Part shown: one piece after another, positions 16,436 to 24,684 of the stretch | Layout of the letters: each line of letters opens with the position of its first letter | Position numbering within the stretch: the stretch's first letter is position 1 | Assembly: GCA_900771005.1 (NCBI GenBank) | Contig: CAAGMI010000319.1 | Coordinates: 1-33,357 of the forward strand | Source of the DNA: Rikenellaceae bacterium | GTDB lineage: Bacteria; Bacteroidota; Bacteroidia; Bacteroidales; UBA932 | Direction of reading: 5' to 3' | Length of the DNA stretch: 33,357 nt | Translations under genes and position numbers: made by a program | Notes under the pieces: model-generated | What the model saw: the letters and a program-made list of their open reading frames with translations, nothing else | The model's database searches: none | What the model was told of the DNA's origin: nothing

Positions 16436-17089
16436 ATGAAAATCGACAAGAACTCATATGGTACGGTCGCCCTTGTCCTTGTACTGGGGGCGATAGCCAT
16501 CTTCCTGCTGATGAAAATGGCCCGCCCTGCCGTGGCCTGGGTGCTCAGCGTGGGTATATTATGGATCTGCGGATGGCAGGTGCTTTTCCACAGGGTGCCC
16601 GACAGAGAATCGTCAGGTAATGACCGTATCGTGTCTTCCGTTGCTGACGGAAGAGTGGTGATCATTGAAAAAGTGTTCGAGCCTGAATGCCTGAAACGCG
16701 AGTGTATCCAGCTGTCAATATATATGGACTTCTGGGATGTTCACGCTAATTTCTGGCCGGTGACCGGGGAGGTTACCTACACTAAATACCATCCCGGAAA
16801 GCACGTGCTCGCATTCAAACCGAAGGCGTCCGAGGAAAACGAACATACCTGTACCTGCATACGTACTGCGGACGGTAAGGATGTGTTCTTCAAACAGCTT
16901 GCCGGGGGATTCGCCCGGAGGATCGTGTGCTATGCCGCAGAGGGTATGAAAGTGATTGCCGGGCAGCAGTGCGGTATCATAAAGTTCGGTTCGCGCATAG
17001 ATTTCTTCCTCCCTGTAGATGCCGATATCAAGGTTTCGATAGGTGAGGAGATCCGTGCCTGTGAGACGGTTATCGCTGAGCTTAAATAG
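16436..17089 (+). CDS. psd: Phosphatidylserine decarboxylase proenzyme, short type
   Basis: The enzyme makes phosphatidylethanolamine from phosphatidylserine. It is the short (about 220-residue) type that self-cleaves at a Gly-Ser pair in the motif KFGSRID; here Ser186 would become the pyruvoyl group. Two N-terminal hydrophobic segments (about 10-27 and 31-51) anchor it. The substrate/active-site block IYMDFWDVHANFWPV is recognisable. It follows cdsA without spacing. In many Bacteroidota pssA, which makes the substrate, comes next; here a DUF456 membrane protein is found instead and pssA must be elsewhere. Confidence 0.93.
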   Translation: MKIDKNSYGTVALVLVLGAIAIFLLMKMARPAVAWVLSVGILWICGWQVLFHRVPDRESSGNDRIVSSVADGRVVIIEKVFEPECLKRECIQLSIYMDFWDVHANFWPVTGEVTYTKYHPGKHVLAFKPKASEENEHTCTCIRTADGKDVFFKQLAGGFARRIVCYAAEGMKVIAGQQCGIIKFGSRIDFFLPVDADIKVSIGEEIRACETVIAELK

Positions 17090-17098
17090 TATATACTT

Positions 17099-17587
17099 AT
17101 GGATATTTTTGCTGTTTTAGCCATTGTCGCAGCCATAATAGGACTTGTCGGAAGCATAGTCCCGGGTATCCCCGGTCCTCCTATCAGTTGGATAGGGCTT
17201 CTGATGGCCTTCTTCAGCGGGGGTGTCAATGGAAGCGGGAATGGTATGTCGCTTACCTTCCTCATCGTCTGGCTCGTTGTGGTGGTTGTCGTGACAATAC
17301 TTGATTATGTCGCCCCAGCCTGGTTCACAAGAGTTACAGGCGGGCACAAGGCTGCGGCTGTCGGGGCTGTCGTAGGACTGTTCGCCGGGCTGCTCATCCC
17401 TCCGGTGGGAATGATAGTCGGATCGATTCTGGGTGCATTCCTCGCCGAGCTTTTCATCGAAGACGGTGGGGTATGGACTTCATTCAAGGCTTCGATCGGC
17501 GCTTTTCTGGGTTTCATCCTGACGACAGGCATGAAATTTATAGTTAGCGGAATAATGACATATTACATCATAGTTTACGCTTTTTAA
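17099..17587 (+). CDS. DUF456 family small membrane protein
   Basis: A 162-residue protein of mostly hydrophobic, Gly-rich helices that matches the DUF456 family pattern: an N-terminal VGSIVPGIPGPPISWIGLL segment and a mid-protein VGAVVGLFAGLLIPPVGMIVG segment with a paired Gly-rich repeat, typical of glycine-zipper-like membrane packing. The function of the family is unknown to me. It lies 9 bases after psd and 10 bases before a zinc peptidase gene, so it belongs to the ftsH-cdsA-psd transcript and is probably an envelope protein. I assign no activity. Confidence 0.8.
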   Translation: MDIFAVLAIVAAIIGLVGSIVPGIPGPPISWIGLLMAFFSGGVNGSGNGMSLTFLIVWLVVVVVVTILDYVAPAWFTRVTGGHKAAAVGAVVGLFAGLLIPPVGMIVGSILGAFLAELFIEDGGVWTSFKASIGAFLGFILTTGMKFIVSGIMTYYIIVYAF

Positions 17588-17597
17588 TATTTGAGAT

Positions 17598-18263
17598 ATG
17601 AGTATTTGGGCAATTGTAATCGTTGTAATGCTTGCGAGCTTCATAGTCCAGCAGGTATTGAACAGCCGTATTAAAAGATATGAGAAAGTAGCCACGAACA
17701 TGTCCGGTGCACAGGTGGCCATGAAAATGCTCAGGGAGAACGGAATCAATGACGTACAGGTCACTTGCATCCCCGGTACCCTTACTGACCATTTCAATCC
17801 TCAGACGAAGACCGTCAACCTCAGCCGCGCCACATATGAGGGTTCCAACGTCGCTGCCATCGCGGTGGCCGCCCACGAATGCGGACACGCAATCCAGCAC
17901 GCAAGTGGATATGCTCCTTTGCGTATGCGTTCTGCACTGGTCCCTGTGGTGAATTTCGCAAACAATGCCGTGCAGTGGGTACTCCTGCTGGGCGTACTGG
18001 TATTGAGCATAACTCCGGCTCTTCTGTGGGTCGGGATAGCCCTGTTTGCCGTCACCACTTTCTTCAGTCTCGTGACCCTGCCTGTCGAACTCAATGCCAG
18101 TTCGCGTGCAGTGGAATGGCTGGAGGTCAGCGGACTTACCAACTGGGAGACCTCGCCTATGGCAAAAGATGCCCTCAAGTGGGCTGCATATACTTATGTG
18201 ATTGCTGCATTGGGCTCTCTCGCCACACTGCTGTATTATATCAGCCTTGCTGAAAGAAGATAA
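17598..18263 (+). CDS. YugP-type neutral zinc metallopeptidase (membrane)
   Basis: This 221-residue protein belongs to the zinc metallopeptidase family of B. subtilis YugP (Zn_peptidase_2). An N-terminal membrane helix (about 3-20) is followed by a soluble domain containing the zinc motif HECGH at 93-97, and then two or three C-terminal membrane helices (about 125-165 and 195-215). The active site probably faces one side of the inner membrane. Its natural substrates are not established. It is the fifth gene of the ftsH run, and its position beside FtsH suggests a role in membrane-protein quality control, which is only inference. Confidence 0.88.
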   Translation: MSIWAIVIVVMLASFIVQQVLNSRIKRYEKVATNMSGAQVAMKMLRENGINDVQVTCIPGTLTDHFNPQTKTVNLSRATYEGSNVAAIAVAAHECGHAIQHASGYAPLRMRSALVPVVNFANNAVQWVLLLGVLVLSITPALLWVGIALFAVTTFFSLVTLPVELNASSRAVEWLEVSGLTNWETSPMAKDALKWAAYTYVIAALGSLATLLYYISLAERR

Positions 18264-18278
18264 TCAATAGAACAAAAT

Positions 18279-21200
18279 ATGAAGCGTTTCCTTATCTGCG
18301 CAATGATGTCCGGACTTCTCATGATGTCCGGCATTTCCGTAAATGCCCAGGACAGACTGTATGAGAATACTTTCTCACTCAGTGACGTGCAACTCCTGGA
18401 CGGTCCGTTCAAGCATGCCTGTGACTTGAACGTACAGGTACTTCTGGAATATGACATGGACAGGCTCCTGGCTCCTTTCGTAAAGGAGGCGGGCCTTCCT
18501 AAGAAAGCCGAATATTTCCCTAACTGGGAGGGCCTTGACGGTCATGTGGCAGGCCATTACGTGTCCGCTCTCGCCATTCATTATGCCGCTACGGGCAACC
18601 GCAAATGCTACAACAGACTGATGTATATGCTTTCAGAAATGAAGCGCTGCCAGGATGCAAACGGCAACGGATACCTCGGAGGCGTTCCTGACGGTGAAAG
18701 GATATGGGAGGAAGTCAGCAAAGGCAATTTCGCTCCTTTGCACGGGGCTTGGGTGCCTTGGTACAACGTGCACAAGACCTTCGCAGGACTTCGTGACGCC
18801 TGGCAGTATGCCGGCGTGGATATGGCCAAGGATATGTTCCTCAAGCTGTGTGACTGGGCTGTAAATCTGACGTCAGGACTTACCGACGCACAGATGGATG
18901 ATATGGTGTCCCAGGAATTCGGAGGAATGGACGAGGTGCTTGCGGATGCCTACTATATGACCGGAGACAGGAAATACATCGATGCTGCGAAGCGTTTTGC
19001 CCATCACCTGATTCTGGACAGCATGGCTTCCGGTGTGGATAATCTTGACAACAAGCACGCCAACACCCAGGTTCCGAAGGTCGTAGGCTATGCCAGGATC
19101 GCGGACGTGGACAATGACGAGACCTTCCACAGGGCAGCTGACTTCTTCTGGGACAGAGTGGTCAACCATCGTTCAGTAGTCATCGGAGGCAACAGCAGAA
19201 GCGAGCATTTCCCTGCAGATGACGATTATCTGAGTTTCATCGAGAATAGGGAGGGCCCCGAGTCCTGCAATACCAACAATATGCTCAAGCTTACCGAGCT
19301 CCTGTTCAAGATGAATCCGGACGCACATTACGCTGATTTCTACGAGCGCGCAATGTACAATCATATCCTTTCCACACAGCATCCTGTACACGGAGGATAC
19401 GTATATTTCACGCCTATGCGCCCTTCTCACTATCGTGTATATTCTCAGCCTAACAGCGGAATGTGGTGCTGTGTCGGGACCGGTATGGAGAATCACGGCA
19501 AGTACGGCGAATTCATCTATTCTCACGAAGGTGCTTCGAAACTGTTCGTCAACTTATTCGTGGCATCCAAACTTGACTGGAAGGAAGCCGGAGTTACGGT
19601 TACGCAGGAGACTTCCTTCCCTTATTCGGAAAGTGACAGGATTACAGTTAATCTGAAGAAGAGCAAACGGTTCGAGATAGACGTGCGTTGTCCTGAGTGG
19701 GCTACCGACGGCTTCAGCGTCAAGGTGAACGGCGTCGAGTATGCCGCTGATGCAAAACCGTCCTCTTTTGTATGCATTGACAGGAAATGGAAGAACGGAG
19801 ATGTCATCGAAATAGCACTTCCTATGAAGGACCGTATCGTGGAACTTCCTAATGAACCGAAGTTCATCGCTGTCCTTCACGGTCCTATCGTGCTGGCTGC
19901 CAAAACCTCTCAGGAGCACCTTGACGGGCTTATCGCAGATGACGGACGTTGGGCTCATATCGCATCGGGCGAACTCGTTCCGCTTGCTGAAACTCCTATT
20001 ATGGTGGGCACAAGGGATGAGATAACATCAAAGATCCAGAATATGACTGCCGTACCTGGAAAGCCGCTGCATTATACGGTGAAGGGACTTTTCAACGATG
20101 CGAAGTACGATGATATGGAACTGGAGCCGTTCTTCAGCCTTCACGACAGCAGATATGCGATATACTTCCTTTCTCTTTCAAAGGACGGTTACGATGAGAT
20201 GCTCGCCGCCATCAAGGCCGAGGAAGAGGCTATGCTGGAAAGAGACAGAAGGACCGTTGACAGAGTGACTCCTGGCGAACAGCAGCCGGAGATTGACCAT
20301 AGGATGAAAGCGGAGAATTCTATCCAGGGTTATCAGGACAACAATCCGTTCAGAACCATACGCAGAGACGGATCCTTCAGTTATGAACTGGCTACGGACG
20401 GCATAACCGATCTGAGACTTTCACTTGCTTTCTGGGGGAACGAGAATGTTGAAGGAAGAGGATTTGAAATCCTTGTCGAAGGCAAAACCCTCGTAGTTGA
20501 GACGGCGCTGCCTCAGACCAAAGAGAACAAGCTGGTTTACAGGCAGTATTCAATCCCTGAAAACCTTGTACGCGGCAAGGAATACATTACAATAGGATTC
20601 AAGGGCGTCGAAGGGAAAATGGCGGCCAGAATCTTTGACGTCAGACTGCTGAAGGAATTGGTGGAATACACTGAAAAAGTGGTCTATGAGGGACCGGACG
20701 TCATTATACGTCAGATTGATGACCATACCTGGGAAGGAAACGGACATCTCGTTTACAACGAGAGCATCTATATCGTGGAAGGGTCCGAGAGAGCCCTTCT
20801 CATAGACGCCGGCACTGCCATCAAGGATCTGGACAAGATTGTGGCCGGAATCACCTCGAAACCGGTCACCCTTGTTGCGACGCACATTCATGCGGACCAC
20901 ACCGGTTCGGCCATCAATTATTTCCCTGAAATATGGGTGAACATCGCCGATACGGTAAACGTCCCTTCCAATATCGATATACACAAATGGCACAAAGGCA
21001 AGATCAACTACCTGTCTGACGGACAGGTCTTCGACTTGGGTGACAGGGAGATCGAAGTTATGTTCACTCCGGGACACACTCCCGGATCCACTACCTTCTT
21101 TGATAAGGAGAAAGGCTATGGCTTCAGCGGAGATGCATTCGGCTCGACGAACCTGCTTCTTACGACCAATTTCTCGACTTTGCTGAACACTTGCTCTAGG

Positions 21201-21431
21201 GTTGAAAGCTATATGGAGAAGAATGGCATCGAAAAGTTGTATCCGGGCCATTATCACGGTTCAAACCATGAAACACTCAAGAGGGTAAAGGATATGAAAC
21301 GTATGAGTGAAGAGATGCTGAACGGCACAAGGAAGGGGATGGTCAATCCCAAGCCATCAATGAACCTTGACGGTGTGGTGGAGGATTTCGGTGTGAAGAT
21401 CAATTACAGTATAGCAAACGGATTAAAATAA
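18279..21431 (+). CDS. Secreted fusion: GH127-type beta-L-arabinofuranosidase plus C-terminal metallo-beta-lactamase-fold hydrolase
   Basis: The 1050-residue protein starts with a type I signal peptide (about 1-23, ending VNA). Residues about 27-600 form a GH127-type (DUF1680) glycosidase. The pattern of the characterised B. longum enzyme HypBA1 is retained: candidate acid/base E309, zinc ligands E328 and C330 (PESC) and the C397-C398 pair, where C397 would be the nucleophile. Residues about 675-795 resemble the beta-sandwich module (DUF6805-like) often appended to these enzymes. Residues about 800-1000 form a complete metallo-beta-lactamase fold with THIHADHTGS (H869, H871, D873, H874), PGHTPGS (H933), GDAF (D952) and PGHYHG (H991), so a two-metal site looks intact. 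The two catalytic modules are in one continuous frame. It probably acts in the periplasm on plant or host glycans; the substrate of the MBL part is unknown. Confidence 0.88.
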   Translation: MKRFLICAMMSGLLMMSGISVNAQDRLYENTFSLSDVQLLDGPFKHACDLNVQVLLEYDMDRLLAPFVKEAGLPKKAEYFPNWEGLDGHVAGHYVSALAIHYAATGNRKCYNRLMYMLSEMKRCQDANGNGYLGGVPDGERIWEEVSKGNFAPLHGAWVPWYNVHKTFAGLRDAWQYAGVDMAKDMFLKLCDWAVNLTSGLTDAQMDDMVSQEFGGMDEVLADAYYMTGDRKYIDAAKRFAHHLILDSMASGVDNLDNKHANTQVPKVVGYARIADVDNDETFHRAADFFWDRVVNHRSVVIGGNSRSEHFPADDDYLSFIENREGPESCNTNNMLKLTELLFKMNPDAHYADFYERAMYNHILSTQHPVHGGYVYFTPMRPSHYRVYSQPNSGMWCCVGTGMENHGKYGEFIYSHEGASKLFVNLFVASKLDWKEAGVTVTQETSFPYSESDRITVNLKKSKRFEIDVRCPEWATDGFSVKVNGVEYAADAKPSSFVCIDRKWKNGDVIEIALPMKDRIVELPNEPKFIAVLHGPIVLAAKTSQEHLDGLIADDGRWAHIASGELVPLAETPIMVGTRDEITSKIQNMTAVPGKPLHYTVKGLFNDAKYDDMELEPFFSLHDSRYAIYFLSLSKDGYDEMLAAIKAEEEAMLERDRRTVDRVTPGEQQPEIDHRMKAENSIQGYQDNNPFRTIRRDGSFSYELATDGITDLRLSLAFWGNENVEGRGFEILVEGKTLVVETALPQTKENKLVYRQYSIPENLVRGKEYITIGFKGVEGKMAARIFDVRLLKELVEYTEKVVYEGPDVIIRQIDDHTWEGNGHLVYNESIYIVEGSERALLIDAGTAIKDLDKIVAGITSKPVTLVATHIHADHTGSAINYFPEIWVNIADTVNVPSNIDIHKWHKGKINYLSDGQVFDLGDREIEVMFTPGHTPGSTTFFDKEKGYGFSGDAFGSTNLLLTTNFSTLLNTCSRVESYMEKNGIEKLYPGHYHGSNHETLKRVKDMKRMSEEMLNGTRKGMVNPKPSMNLDGVVEDFGVKINYSIANGLK

Positions 21432-21434
21432 TAT

Positions 21435-22274
21435 ATGGAAGCCATCAGAATAAATCTGGACGATTATGTCCACTCAGGTGAAGGAGCAAATGGCGAGAGT
21501 CTTAACCATCGTACTGAAAGTTCGGTGATGGTGAAGCTGTATAATGCAGGTACACCGAGAGAGAAAATAGAGAAGGAACTTGTATTTGCCCAGGCTATCT
21601 GCAAACTTGGAATCCCTTCCCCGAAACCGGGAGAATTTGTCACTGACGGCAACGGAAGGTTCGGAATCAAATTCGAAAGGATAGTCGGCAAGAAATCTTT
21701 TTCAAGGGCTGTGGGTGAGAATCCGGAATCCGTGGAGGTGTATGCCCGAAGGTTCGCAAGACTGTGCAGGAAACTGCACAATACCGTTGTACCGGAAGAA
21801 GGATATGTCAGTGTCAAGCAGCAGTATATGGATATCCTATCCAAGAGTGACGTATATACGCCGGAAGAGAGGTCTCTGATGGAGAAAATCATTAAGGAGG
21901 CACCTGAGGGGCATACTGCGATTCACGGTGACCTTCAGTTCAGCAATGTTATCACTGACGGAAAATCGGACTATTTCATAGATATGGGTGACTTCTCATA
22001 CGGATCACCTTATTTCGACCTGGGAATGGTATTGTTCACCTGCCTGTATGACGACGTGACTTTCCTGCGTGAAGTATTCCATATGGAGCCGGAGACGGCC
22101 GCCAGGTTCTGGTTCTGGTTCGTCAAGGAGTATTTCGGCGAAAATGCCGATCCTGATGAGATAGAGACCATGCTGAGGCCTTATGCAGCACTCAAGCTGC
22201 TCATTATAGAGAGAGACAGCAAATGCGCCCTTATGCACTATCACTGGCTCCTCGGCAATGGCAAAAGACCGTAG
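21435..22274 (+). CDS. APH/choline-kinase-like phosphotransferase (TIGR02172-like)
   Basis: A 279-residue cytoplasmic protein with the aminoglycoside-phosphotransferase kinase fold. The candidate ATP-binding Lys is K34, the catalytic loop is HGDLQFSN (H164-D166) and the metal-binding Asp is in FIDMGDFSYG (D183 or D186). The sequence resembles a set of small phosphotransferases from gut and rumen bacteria (TIGR02172 group) whose substrate is not known. It starts three bases after the stop of the GH127-MBL fusion, so the genes are cotranscribed and it may phosphorylate a sugar or product released by that enzyme. Antibiotic resistance is not implied by the fold alone. Confidence 0.78.
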   Translation: MEAIRINLDDYVHSGEGANGESLNHRTESSVMVKLYNAGTPREKIEKELVFAQAICKLGIPSPKPGEFVTDGNGRFGIKFERIVGKKSFSRAVGENPESVEVYARRFARLCRKLHNTVVPEEGYVSVKQQYMDILSKSDVYTPEERSLMEKIIKEAPEGHTAIHGDLQFSNVITDGKSDYFIDMGDFSYGSPYFDLGMVLFTCLYDDVTFLREVFHMEPETAARFWFWFVKEYFGENADPDEIETMLRPYAALKLLIIERDSKCALMHYHWLLGNGKRP

Positions 22275-22932
22275 GCAAATGAAATCCCTGTCCGTTCCGT
22301 ATATCGAGGGATTGGAAACGCTGGATTATCCGGAGCTTTCCGCAGTCCTCAGGAGCAGGGGAGCCCGTGCGCCTATAGATTCTCTGAACTGGCCGGAGCG
22401 TTTCCCCTATGCGCCGGAGGCTACGGCTTTTTCGGCCTATACGGCGGATTCTCTCGTCATAAGCTATGAAGTGATCGGGTATGACCTTCGTGCCCTTGAA
22501 ACGGCCGATAACCAGCATCCTTGGGAAAACAGCTGCTGCGAATTCTTCGTGGCGTGCGGTGCAGGGGAGTATATGAATTTCGAGCTTGCCTGCAACGGCT
22601 CGCTTCTGGTGGCCCGCGGAAGCGGACGTGACGGCCGGACCCAACTGGGGCTGGACGCCCTCTCCCGTATCAAGAGATTTGGGTCTCTTGAACTTGGCAG
22701 GGTTTACGATATTGTTGACGAAATCCGTGAATGGGGCATTGCCATTGTCATACCGTTCGATATCATTTGCGGGAAGCCGGGCGTTCCGGACAGCCTGGAT
22801 GTCAATTTCTACAAGTGTGCAAACAAATCGGCGCACCCTCACTTCCTGAGCTGGAATCAAATAAAAACCCCGGCCCCTGATTTCCACAGGCCGGAGTTCT
22901 TTGCAAGGATGCTTTTTGAAAAAAAGTCCTAA
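22258..22932 (+). CDS. CBM9-like carbohydrate-binding family protein, cytoplasmic
   Basis: A 224-residue protein resembling the CBM9-like (DOMON-type beta-sandwich) domain found as a stand-alone protein in Bacteroidota. Typical phrases are the aspartate/tryptophan-containing DNQHPWENSCCEFFV strand, FELACNGSLL and the ending SAHPHFLSWNQI. No signal peptide is seen, so it should be cytoplasmic. The first ATG (22258) overlaps the upstream kinase gene by 17 bases; an ATG at 22279 (MKSLSVPYIEG) is equally plausible and would avoid the overlap. Its last bases share CTAA with the convergent nagB stop codon. It may bind or modify a sugar, but a catalytic role is not evident. Confidence 0.68.
   Translation: MAKDRRQMKSLSVPYIEGLETLDYPELSAVLRSRGARAPIDSLNWPERFPYAPEATAFSAYTADSLVISYEVIGYDLRALETADNQHPWENSCCEFFVACGAGEYMNFELACNGSLLVARGSGRDGRTQLGLDALSRIKRFGSLELGRVYDIVDEIREWGIAIVIPFDIICGKPGVPDSLDVNFYKCANKSAHPHFLSWNQIKTPAPDFHRPEFFARMLFEKKS
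22863..22898 (-). terminator. Intrinsic terminator of nagB inside the CBM9-like gene
   Basis: Read on the minus strand, AACTCCGGCC (22898-22889) pairs with GGCCGGGGTT (22875-22866) with one G-U pair, followed by a T-rich tail. It lies 31 bases beyond the nagB stop and within the end of the convergent coding region. Confidence 0.6.
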
Positions 22933-23723
22933 AGTTTCTCTGCGGCTTCGACAGCTTTGAAGTATTTGTAACTGTTCAGCCTTATCTCGCCTACAGCAGC
23001 CTCGTCACACACGATCCAACCGGCCTTGTGATTCTGGAGCGCGGACACGGTACACATATGGCTGATGCAGCCCTCTATTGCATCGTGAACGGCTCTGGCC
23101 TTCTTCGGGCCGAATGCAAGTATCATCACCTCCTTTGAGTCGGTGACGGTGGCTACTCCTACGGTCAGGGCCTGTTTCGGCACCTGGTTCATATCATTGT
23201 CGAAGAAGCGTGAATTCACTATCCTGGTATCTTCCGTAAGCGTGACCACCCTGGTACGTGAAGAAAGAGGTGAGAACGGTTCGTTGAAAGCGATATGCCC
23301 GTCTTCTCCTATGCCTCCCAGGAAGAAATCGAATCCTCCGGCTTTTTCAATGGCCTTTTCGTATGCTTCACATTCAGCCTTGAGGTCCTTTGCGTTTCCG
23401 TCGAGGATGTGTATGTTTTCTGCCGGCTCGTCAATATGGTCGAACAGATTATGATGCATGAAAGAATGGTAGCTTTCCGGATGGGATTCCGGCAGTCCTA
23501 CGTATTCGTCCATATTGAAGGATATTACGTTCTTGAAAGAAACCTTTCCTTCCTTTACAAGTTTTGACAGTTCCTTATATGTCTCAATCGGTGTTGATCC
23601 CGTACACAGACCTATAACGAACGGTTCGGATGTCTTAGCCGCCTTTTCGTTGATGCGGTCGGCAATGTAATGCGCAGCCCATACTGCAGCATCCTTTGCC
23701 TTTTCTCGAATGATGACTTTCAT
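22929..23723 (-). CDS. nagB: Glucosamine-6-phosphate deaminase
   Basis: The enzyme converts glucosamine 6-phosphate to fructose 6-phosphate and ammonia in amino-sugar catabolism. The 264-residue protein keeps the E. coli NagB active-site residues at the same numbers: D72 (NMDEYVGL), D141 and H143 (GEDGHIAFNEP) and E148. The phosphate-binding loop GLCTGSTP is at 38-45. The gene stands alone on the minus strand with its own -7 element TATCTTTG 24 bases upstream; no nagA is adjacent. Its TAG stop overlaps the TAA of the convergent CBM9-like gene within the four bases CTAA. Confidence 0.97.
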   Translation of the reverse strand: MKVIIREKAKDAAVWAAHYIADRINEKAAKTSEPFVIGLCTGSTPIETYKELSKLVKEGKVSFKNVISFNMDEYVGLPESHPESYHSFMHHNLFDHIDEPAENIHILDGNAKDLKAECEAYEKAIEKAGGFDFFLGGIGEDGHIAFNEPFSPLSSRTRVVTLTEDTRIVNSRFFDNDMNQVPKQALTVGVATVTDSKEVMILAFGPKKARAVHDAIEGCISHMCTVSALQNHKAGWIVCDEAAVGEIRLNSYKYFKAVEAAEKL

Positions 23724-23746
23724 AATGCTATAAATTGAGTTGTATG

Positions 23747-23754
23747 CAAAGATA
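23747..23754 (-). promoter_or_regulatory. -7 promoter element (TATCTTTG) for nagB
   Basis: Exact minus-strand match to TAnnTTTG, 24 bases before the nagB ATG. It lies eight bases from the plus-strand element of the divergent DUF4380-like gene, so the two promoters are back to back. Confidence 0.55.
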
Positions 23755-23761
23755 TTATTTT

Positions 23762-23769
23762 TATTTTTG
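23762..23769 (+). promoter_or_regulatory. -7 promoter element (TATTTTTG) for the DUF4380-like gene
   Basis: Exact plus-strand match to TAnnTTTG, 31 bases before the ATG at 23801. It diverges from the nagB element. Confidence 0.55.
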
Positions 23770-23800
23770 TACTGGATAACTTCACAACAATAACACTGAT

Positions 23801-24649
23801 ATGAAAAAAAGAATTTTTACTGTAATCCTTGCTTTGGCTGCCGGCTTTTCCGCAATGGCGCAGGAAGGAGTCTATGAGCTCAAAGTGGGTGACGTGACAA
23901 TGAAGATTGATGCTGAAAGGGGTGCGAAGATCATGTCATACAAATATGGCGAGACCGAGGTCCTCAATCAGTCGAGATTCCCGAACTGGTTCGGAAGCAC
24001 ATTCTGGACAAGTCCTCAGGTTGAATGGAACTGGCCTCCTGTACCGGAGATTGACAGCCGTCCGTACACCGTTGAGCAGAAGGACGGAGAACTTGTGATG
24101 ACCAGCGGACTTTCTGAAAAGATTCCTCTCAGGATAAGCAAGAAATTCACGGTGGATGAGTCGGACAATGCAATAGTGATTGAATATTCCATTAAGAATG
24201 AATCCGGCGCTCAGCGCAAGGTGGCTCCGTGGGAGATTACGAGAGTTCCGGCAGAGGGCGGAATGGTATTCTTCGAAGTACCTGTGGAAGGTATCTGGCC
24301 TGCAGACCTGATGGCATTCCAGGCAGAGAAGGAGATTGCATGGTTCAAATTCGATGAATTCAATGAAAACCGCAAAGTCAATGCTGACGGTAAGGGCTGG
24401 CTGGCTTATGCCGGAAACGGTGTCCTCCTTGTAAAGAGATTCGAAGACATCACTGCAGATCAGCCTGCTCCGGGAGAAGCTGAGATCCAGGTATATATCA
24501 ACCGTGGGAAGACTTATGTAGAGCTTGAGAGCCAGGGTGCCTACCAGACACTTGAGGATGGAGAGTCGCTGAGCTGGACGGTCAGATGGTATCTCACCCC
24601 GCTTGATACTGATGACGTACCTTCAATCATTGCAAAGGCAAAGAAATAA
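23801..24649 (+). CDS. Secreted DUF4380-like protein
   Basis: A 282-residue protein with a clear type I signal peptide (MKKRIFTVILALAAGFSAMA, cleavage before QEG). The rest is beta-rich, with segments such as ISYKYGETEVLNQ-like strands and WTSPQVEWNWPP that resemble the DUF4380 family, which shares the galactose mutarotase-type sandwich fold. No catalytic motif is obvious to me. It is monocistronic, sits between its own -7 element and a strong bidirectional terminator, and neighbours nagB. A role in sugar binding or modification in the periplasm is a guess from the fold. Confidence 0.65.
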   Translation: MKKRIFTVILALAAGFSAMAQEGVYELKVGDVTMKIDAERGAKIMSYKYGETEVLNQSRFPNWFGSTFWTSPQVEWNWPPVPEIDSRPYTVEQKDGELVMTSGLSEKIPLRISKKFTVDESDNAIVIEYSIKNESGAQRKVAPWEITRVPAEGGMVFFEVPVEGIWPADLMAFQAEKEIAWFKFDEFNENRKVNADGKGWLAYAGNGVLLVKRFEDITADQPAPGEAEIQVYINRGKTYVELESQGAYQTLEDGESLSWTVRWYLTPLDTDDVPSIIAKAKK

Positions 24650-24656
24650 AATGAAT

Positions 24657-24684
24657 AAAGGCTGTCCTCAATGGACAGCCTTTT
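24657..24684. terminator. Bidirectional terminator containing the sdaA stop codon in its loop
   Basis: AAAGGCTGTCC (24657-24667) and GGACAGCCTTT (24673-24683) form a perfect 11-bp stem around a five-base loop, with T runs usable in both directions. The sdaA stop (TGA, read on the minus strand) falls in the loop and the last sdaA codons form one arm. Confidence 0.85.

Noticed and set aside
21435..22274. APH-like gene as an aminoglycoside resistance gene
   Set aside because: Only the general kinase fold is visible; its operon position beside a glycosidase points to a metabolic substrate.
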